DNA of 64,000 bases from Sebastes aleutianus (lineage: Eukaryota; Chordata; Actinopteri; Perciformes; Sebastidae). The stretch covers positions 4,902,477 through 4,966,476 of the forward strand of contig CAKAKS010000031.1 of assembly GCA_916700875.1 (NCBI GenBank). The letters run 5' to 3'. Positions 57,224 through 64,000 of this stretch are shown here, one piece after another (position 1 is the first letter of the stretch; every line of letters starts with the position of its first letter). The notes beneath the pieces were generated by a model. The model did no database searches. It saw only the letters and a program-made list of their open reading frames with translations, and was not told the DNA's origin. The translations under genes and the position numbers were made by a program.

Positions 57224-60200
57224 GTGCATGTGTGTGACGGAGCATACAGATGAGCAGATACACGTAGACACACAGTTGGATGGACACACAGATTCACCTC
57301 GGGCCGGGGTGAAGTCTAACCCAGGGGCTCCTGTGTGGAGAAATAGCCCAGGGGGGCAGGCATGGATGGACTCCTTTCGGATGCTTTTACTGCCATTTTT
57401 GTTACACTTCTCATTCTTGATGGGGTCATTGTGTCTGACATGTTTCAAGAAGTGCAAGGCTCAAAGGGCCCATTCAGTATCACTGGATTTTTTTAAATTT
57501 TTTTTTCCCATTTAGATAGTACAGATCAACCTGACCTAGTTCACTACATGTGCTTTCAGAGAAAGACTTTTTTTTATACAAACAAAATACCTGATCGTGT
57601 GGATGATGAGTATAAGCCTTTTTTTAGATAGCCCTTCCAACACATAATCTATGCGCCATGTTATGGATTTGTTCTACGAGTTGGTAATCAGGCACTATAT
57701 GGAGAATGCTCGTTCACGAACACCCCTTGATAGAGACTTTTTGATGGAACGTTATTAAAAACAACAACAACGGTATCTACAGCAATAACTAATAATAATG
57801 TATATTAATTTATTTTTTTTTATTCATGTAAATTATAATCTTAATAAATAATCACCAGTTGAAGCCAAATGTATCGGACGTATACTGCAAGTAGTACATC
57901 ACCAGGCCAGTAACTACATAATTATTTAGTTAGTTACTGAGTAAATAACAGTAATGCATTGCTCCGTTACCCCAAACACGCCTTTTCTGTCTGTACACCT
58001 TTATAAAGTTGATGGTTGAATCTTCACACAGTTGTATTAAAGAGTCACTAAACCCCTTTTTCTCTGCTGAAAACCAATGCATATGTGTATTTAGTCGTGT
58101 TGGTGATGGATTCAGGTCCAAATCTTGACATTTTATCGCAAAGTATTTGAATTCTACATATTGTGTTATGAATATGCATAGTGACTGCCCTCTACTGGTT
58201 GAAACCCAGCTACTATTATAATTGGATTTTGCTATTGGCTGATTTGATGCAAGGTATTCGCCCACTTTGTGAATGGTTCTGGTTCCCAAAGTGAATTTCC
58301 CATGCATTTACTCCAACTGACGTTTCAGAAAATCCTCATATAAAGAGTTTTAAGCATATAGAACCGAGCCAACCAGCTACGAGATGAATCGTCACCATAA
58401 AACAGTTGATTCGGAGCATAAAAAACATTGGAAAAATAGATAATAAAAAGGCAAAGGTATTAAACTGTGTAAGAGTGAAGAAACTACTCATAAACCATTG
58501 TGAATGGCAACTCAACATCTATAGAAACCTTTAAGCTAACTGTTGTCGATCTAAAATGAAGACAGATTCAGCAACCGCATGCCTTATTTCTCACCTCAAA
58601 TGTTTTCAGAGACACATTTCGGTGAATTGCATTGATTGAGGGGTTAGATTGTACTGTTACTATAGATTATTTTAGTGTAAATGTTATAGTGTTTAGTAGG
58701 TTAGTGATTTTAGACACTTGTAAGATCGTTAGGTGTTCCCAATTTTAGTACAGTAGTTGTAGGTTAGCTTTAGCTCCTAGTTCAACTTTGTGTGTTTTAG
58801 ATAGTTGTTTGATTCATCATTAGTTAGTTAGTTTTAGTATTTGTTAGCGAGTGGCCAGAGTGGGTCGGCACTGTTGCTTTCCTTGCTGCAAAACCACCTT
58901 CGGGCTGCACACTGTGGCTCCCCCCACTCCCTCCCAGCCCGGCCCATGTTGATACCTTTCTCATGTCTTGGAGGCATTATTATGAATTTCCAGGGTAGAT
59001 GCACTTCAGCCAAAAAACCTGGGGTTTAGTTACTCTTGAAGCTCTGTAATTAAAAATGAGTTATATAAGTATAGCCTTTGATTTTGTCAAATCTACCTTG
59101 ATTTCACGCTCATTAGCCCTCCAGTAAGGGTCCTTTGTCACAGTAATCTCGCCGCTCTTCACGCCGACCTTGCAGAGTTAGCTTCTCGGCGTGTGTCCAC
59201 TCTATGAAATGAGGTAATCCATAATCTTTGTTCTGCACAAAAGCACATTCCATCTCTCAGCCACTGCCAGTTTCTAAAAGCACTACAGTATGTTGGAGAT
59301 GGGACTCGGATGGCGCCGGCACACACAAACACACACACATATAAAGGCGGCAACCGAATCTGCTGCTTGGTTGAAGAACTGTGTGTCGGTCCAGAGTTAT
59401 TGAGAGGAGAAGGATGAAAGGACAACTGTTCACACACACACACACACACAGTTGCAGACCACATATGCTTTCAGCCATGCACACACTCGTACAGATAGCA
59501 GACAAAGTGAGCAAAGATGCAGCAACCACGTGTAAACCCTCACTGGGTTCCTGTTGGAAGGAGTCTATACTGTATCAGTGCTGTGTAGAGGAGGATGGGA
59601 GAAAAGACTGCATTGCTCTTCAGCTGGACAGTGTTAGAGTCCTAACAGGGATTCCTTTCACAGATAGGGATCCTTGTAGGAAACCAGTGCTGACTCAATG
59701 TAAAAATAAGCATTTTAAAGATCGGTTAGATGAAAAAGTAATGGATTCAATTCAATTATTTAAATGTTAATAATGAACATTTTGAAGTCAAATTTGGTTT
59801 GAATTGTCAAATTGTAAGGGGGAGGTCAGACTGAGTGCAATGCATTCAGATTCTCTGATTATACTGTAATTAATGTACCGGCAGCAGCGTTTTGTACAAG
59901 TTGAAGGTTTTTAATGCGGAGGTCAGTCCGGAAAACACGGTGTTCCAGTAATCAGGTCTGGTACATACAGAATCATGCTCGACAGGATGGATGTCAGCAA
60001 TATTTAACAGCGGATAAACTTACATGATGTTGCGAAGGTGAAGCAAATGTTCTCTGTGATATGTGATATTACATGTAATTCCATTCAGGCTTGGTTTTTT
60101 AGACTTCTGGGAATTTGTGACATCGTCGCCCACCTGCTCAGATACATTTAAAGCATGCGATGCAAAGCACAGCCATGTTCTGTGCTGTTTGTGAGGACCA

Positions 60201-60856
60201 ACCAGGTGTTGCTGTTCCCAAGTGGCAATCCTAGGCCCCCCCAGGGTGTCCCACCCTCCCCCCCGAGGATATTCATCTTCACTCGGGAGAAACATCTCTG
60301 GCAAAGCAAAAGTTATTTTTACACCATCTTGAACAACGGTCATCACTACATATGTTCCAAAAAGCATCATGCTGCTGCAGAGCACATTACATTTAGAGAG
60401 ACAGGAAATAGTTTTTTAAATTAGTAATAAAAACGCCAGGCTACCACAGCCACTTCTAGTGTATTTCTCCAAGTGCAATTCTATTTCCAACTGTGTTGAC
60501 GCACCACATGTGAATACCAGTTGAATTGGTTGCCACACGGGATTGACGATATAAGCCAGCAATTATTCACTAGTAGGCTAAACAAGTTTCCTTGACGATA
60601 GGGCTGTAATGTTGAAGGAATTTTCCCCTGCGAGGATAATGATTGGCTCAACAGCGTGATATGCATTAATTGTCGCAAATTTTTTATTTTTTTTTGCTTT
60701 TGCAAATTACTTAATTTTCTTCATACACTTAATTGATAAGCTATTATTAAGTATATTGTTGCTTTTTAAATGAAAAAGATACTCATTAAATACTTGTTTA
60801 TTGTTAAATGAGGCGCAGCATTTTGTTTTTTTCAGATTAGACGATTTAGCCTGATT
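57223..60856. other. Intron sequence after exon e
   Basis: Mostly non-repetitive. A (CA)10 run is at 59431-59450, a degenerate CACACAAA run at 59319-59340 and a dispersed-repeat-like piece (aatgtaccggcagcagcgttttgtac) at about 59810-60000. No gene recognised. Confidence 0.45.
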
Positions 60857-60960
60857 TAGAGGTCGACCGATTAATCGGGCCAATTTTTTGTAATTTTTTT
60901 CATAATCGGCATGTTGTTTTTCGGCACATTATGTTTTAAATTGACAAACATCATATGTGC
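60857..60960. mobile_element. hAT-like MITE left end
   Basis: TAGAGGTCGACCGATTAATC followed by ggccaattttttg and cataatcggcatg is a terminus common in fish MITEs. The right end was not found before exon f. Confidence 0.5.
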
Positions 60961-61275
60961 GATTCATGGCCCACTTCAAACAGGATCAAAACAATTTTTG
61001 TCTCTTGCCGTTGACTACCGTTCATATTTTTTTCCGAAATAAGGTCCCGTAGTTGTCCACCGAAAGGGGCGGGACTTCGCCTCTCTCTCTGCCAGCAATG
61101 ACAACATCTTGCTGTCTTTCTGTCAGGCCCCTCACTACCCATGTGCTCCACTTTGCATTGCGCTCATTCCTGCAATACTATCTTTGCATGCTTATGTATG
61201 TACATACTGTACAAAATGTTATAATGTGACAGCAGTTTGACAGACACTTTATTTCTTGCGGTCGTGCCAACACAG
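60961..61275. other. Intron sequence before exon f
   Basis: No gene. The tract before the acceptor is weakly pyrimidine-rich (cactttatttcttgcggtcgtgcc). Confidence 0.5.
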
Positions 61276-61413
61276 ATCATTCTACAGTCTGGGCCAAGGA
61301 CTGTGGCTGCCAGTCAGTAAGAGCTTTGTGGTGCCACCGGTGGAACTGTCAATCAACCCCATCGCCAGCTGTAAGACGGACGTGCTGGTTACCGAAGATC
61401 CAGGAGAGGTCAG
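61276..61413 (+). CDS. astn1: Astrotactin exon f: [12 protein letters not shown] block
   Basis: 138 bp, phase 2 at both ends. The acceptor is gccaacacag and the donor gtcagt. It encodes [20 protein letters not shown], then [20 protein letters not shown] and DPGEV. The block with its single cysteine (ASCKTDV) is near-invariant in the family and precedes the exon that begins EEAMLSTYFET in known astrotactins. That next exon was not seen in the remaining 2.6 kb, so the gene continues beyond the window. A competing AG inside the exon (after ttctac, about 61286) would shift the frame and is not favoured. Confidence 0.93.
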
Positions 61414-61962
61414 GTCAGTCCGACTCAGCTGCAGAGCGCCACACTTGTGTTGAGAGAGAAACTTTGTGGAACAGTTTCTTTGCTGTCTTGGTCCATATAT
61501 ACTTAATCTCCCATAGATACATAGTGTACATTTTCTTTTATATTTTTGAAGGTCTCAACAAACACAGTAGAAATGTTGTTCATGGAATCCTAAACCCTTG
61601 CTCTCCGGCTTGAGCGGCACAGGAATACTAATAATAAAGCTCCTTTTGTGTCGTGGACTGTATAAGTCCAAATAATATACGTCTTTACTTCAATTTGTGA
61701 GCTGTTTCCATGACACTCAGGTTAGCGTCAATGCTGCAATTCTGACTTTCAGACAGAAGTTCATTATATATGATGTTCCCATATGAGTATATAACAGGCA
61801 TATATGAATGTTGCAATGCTACTTCATTGTTTATATTTGTCAGTATAGCTCAATGTAGTGGGTAGTGAATACAGCAGTGCTTCTTGCTGTGGGTAACTGT
61901 AATTTAGTTTATTTGACACTGAAAAAACAGGTAAGCATTAAAGATGAGCATAATAATTTGCT
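61414..61962. other. Intron sequence after exon f
   Basis: No gene or repeat recognised. Confidence 0.5.
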
Positions 61963-62475
61963 TTAAAGGTGCCATATTGTAAAAACTGAGATTGTCATGT
62001 TTTTTTATATTATAAAGCAGGTTTAAGTGATATATAAATACTGTAAAAGTATCAAAACGCTCAATCCATGGAGAAATACACACAGCCCGTATTCAGAAAT
62101 TGTGCGTTTGAAACAAGCCGTTAGGATTTCATTTGTGATGTCACAAATATACAATTATGTAGATCATTGCACGGTTTTAAATGTAAACATTCTAAATGTG
62201 TCCCAGTTTATTTCCTGTTGCAGTGTATGTGAATGACATCAGCTGACAGGATGTAAACATGGATCCAAACTGTTGCCAAGCGACGCAATTCTGTTTCAAT
62301 TCCGTTGAAATGCTCTAAAACGGAGCGTTTCAGACAGAAGGTAACTACAGGTATATTCAGGCAGACAGTATGAGGAAAATAAAGTGTTTTTTGAACATTA
62401 CATGCATGTAAACGTGCTCTAATAGAAACGCAAAATACAAGTAACCAGAAAATTAGCACGATATGGGACCTTTAA
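61963..62475 (+). mobile_element. TTAA-flanked MITE family A, complete copy
   Basis: 513 bp, TTAA at both borders, ends TTAAAGGTGCCATATTGTAA and CGATATGGGACCTTTAA. Best preserved + orientation copy: ctgatgtcat-type strings, ggagcgtttcagacag and catgtaaacgtgctctaatag are all present. Confidence 0.93.
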
Positions 62476-63324
62476 ATAATACTTATCAAGCATTTAACCA
62501 GGTAGTTAAATCCTAAGAGGGTCTGGGATTTCAGAGGACCCAAAGTGACAGGCAAAGCAGCATTAGAGAATCGTAACGTTGGGCTATATATGCGCATAGA
62601 GATCCAGAACAACTAATCCGAACAGAAAAGCAGTGTCAACAGGGTTAAGCATTTGGCACTCTCACAGTTCAACAACAAAATATTGGCAATGTGAGACTGA
62701 TGTTTTTTATCATCCAGCCAGCCAGTATAGGAACTGGCGTGCATCAGTGCAGCTGAACATCACAAAACATGTCAGAGCATCAGCTGCAGATTAAAACAAA
62801 CTGACACCAGCCGAGGCAGTGATATGTCATCTGAAAAACCAAATTGTCTGCCATTGATGCTTAAAAAAGTTGCACTTGTCACATAATGTAAAGGATATAA
62901 TGGTATTGTGATACAGGACTACAGTGTGTGTCTGTGGATCACTGCAACCCCGTTGTTTTCAGCCCGTCACCACACAAAATAGCATCTATCAACAATAATC
63001 ACCAGCACACATGATAGCACATTATTGCTACTGATGCAGTGATGCATGTTTTAATCACAATACTGGTTTGTAGTGAATGATTCACTGATGTGTTGTATGG
63101 ATACTAGAGGCCATGCAGTCGTAGCCCAATTGTACCACTTGTACACACGGTGCGTCCTGCCAACCACCTAGAACCATCTGGAACATGTAGGGGTCCCTCT
63201 GAGAAATGCTGTTTTGCCAAAATACATAGTGAAATTTCATCAAAACGTACATTTGCAACCACTCATTATGCGAGCATAATATTTTCAGAATGACAAGGAA
63301 TCACAGTCCCAAGACTCCCGTAAA
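62476..63324. other. Intron sequence
   Basis: No gene or repeat recognised. Confidence 0.5.
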
Positions 63325-63588
63325 GGACCAGTGTGTAACATGTAGGGGGATCTATTGGCAGAAATATAATATAATATAAATAAGTTTATATTATTATATT
63401 ATTATTTAGTTATAGTTTTATATATTGTTAGATTTAGTGTATAATCACCTGGAAATAAGAATCATGTGTTTTCATTAGCTTAAAATTAGCCGTTTATATC
63501 TACATAGGGAGCGGATCCTCTTCACTGAGTCCACCATGTTGCACCGCCATGTTTCTACAGTAGCCCAGAATGGACAAACCAAATTGTG
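63325..63588 (-). mobile_element. MITE family I, copy 2, cut by family A
   Basis: Starts TAAAGGACCAGTGTGTAAC and runs inverse to 37708-37928 (gccgtttatatctacatagggag, gccatgtttctacagtagcccagaa, ggacaaaccaaa). It stops at gtgTTAA where a family A element begins. Confidence 0.8.
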
Positions 63589-64000
63589 TTAAAGGGGACA
63601 TATCATGCTCATCCTTAGGTTCATACTAGTATTCTGGGTTTCTACTAGAACATGTTTACATGCTTTGTTGTTCAAACAACACGTTATTTTTCTCATACTG
63701 TCTGTCTGAATACACCTGTATTCACGCTCTGTCTGAAACGCTTCGTTTTAGCACATTTCAACGGAATGGCGACGTAATTGCGTTGCTAGGCAACAGCTTG
63801 CGTACATGTTTACTTCCTGTCAGCTGATGTCATTCCCATACACTGCAACAGGAAATAAACTGGGACACATTTAGAATGTTTACGTTTAAAACTGTGAAAT
63901 TGTCTAAATATTGTTGATTTGTGACATCACAAATGGACAGAAATCCTGACGGCTTGTTTCAAACGCACTGTTTCTGAATACGGGCTGTGTGTATTTCTCT
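63589..64000 (-). mobile_element. TTAA-flanked MITE family A, copy running off the window
   Basis: Starts TTAAAGGGGACATATCATGC and follows the nested copy at 50596 to the last base of the window. About 100 bases should remain outside. Confidence 0.92.

Larger units (their letters stand above)
15521..61413 (+). other. astn1: Astrotactin gene, central part (six internal exons, five introns)
   Basis: Six exons were found by translating short open stretches bounded by AG acceptors and GT donors. Introns fall at phases 1, 1, 1, 2 and 2, and the split codons join without a stop: G|GC, G|GA, G|GA, GG|T, AG|A. Introns are about 6.3, 11.4, 21.7, 1.5 and 4.2 kb. The product belongs to the astrotactin family: two-pass neuronal membrane proteins with EGF-like, MACPF and fibronectin type III regions, of which only the middle is present here. 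Astrotactin-1 supports neuron-glia adhesion during glial-guided migration, and astrotactin-2 controls its surface level. From memory the wording (VTLTLITISTCVIAIV, SMGSFLDVSNWLNP, DPGEV) is closer to ASTN1 than ASTN2, but a search is needed to settle the paralogue. No 5' or 3' end, promoter or polyadenylation site of the gene is in the window. Confidence 0.9.

Noticed and set aside
57095..57515. Frames on both strands across a (GT)n run
   Set aside because: Cys-Val and His-Thr runs are microsatellite artefacts.
59810..60000. Possible LINE-derived coding piece (ccggcagcagcgttttgtac)
   Set aside because: Resembles a string common in fish repeats, but no frame longer than a few codons agrees. 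Left as non-coding.
15629..61275. miR-488 hairpin expected in an ASTN1 intron of mammals
   Set aside because: The mature strings were looked for by eye on both strands and not found. A proper search could overturn this.

Overview
The window is teleost (spiny-rayed fish) nuclear DNA. It has a vertebrate intron/exon layout, AT-rich introns, long (TATC)n and (CA)n microsatellites, and many short non-autonomous DNA transposons of types common in fish, together with decayed L2-like LINE pieces. No bacterial, viral or organellar gene was seen.

The only real host gene found is a central piece of an astrotactin gene on the + strand. Six internal exons (15521-15628, 21959-22105, 33485-33652, 55398-55482, 57024-57098, 61276-61413) have AG acceptors and GT donors, keep one open frame across all five junctions and add up to 721 coding bases. 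They encode a basic cytoplasmic stretch, a transmembrane segment, a conserved extracellular stretch, an EGF-like module and the region leading toward the next domains. The start codon and the exons 5' of it, and the later EGF, MACPF and fibronectin exons with the stop, lie outside the window. The exact wording of the peptide fits ASTN1 better than ASTN2 as I recall them, so astn1 is the preferred call and astn2 the alternative. Astrotactins act at neuronal membranes in glial-guided migration and adhesion.

Everything else (about 99 percent) is intron or flank, largely built of mobile-element remains. (a) TTAA-flanked MITEs of four families, here called A, B, I and L, whose ends begin TTAAAG. 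(b) hAT-type MITEs with 8-bp target duplications: family C, element K, and a 703-bp element at 11964-12666. (c) Harbinger-like MITEs, including a head-to-tail dimer at 28073-29710, and a decayed DDE transposase piece at 43660-44130. (d) L2-like LINE pieces at 4056-4652, 13481-13834 and 42570-43560. (e) A frameshifted RecQ-type helicase fragment at 41686-41830. (f) Several foldback repeats and repeat families D, E, F, G and H.

The most striking object is the 11964-12666 hAT MITE. It has perfect 17-bp terminal inverted repeats and a perfect 8-bp target duplication, and its core is a roughly 445-bp piece of 28S ribosomal RNA gene (D2-D3 region). Nested insertions (A in D, A in B, A in I, C in L, K at the edge of I) give a relative order of arrival and show target choice directly.
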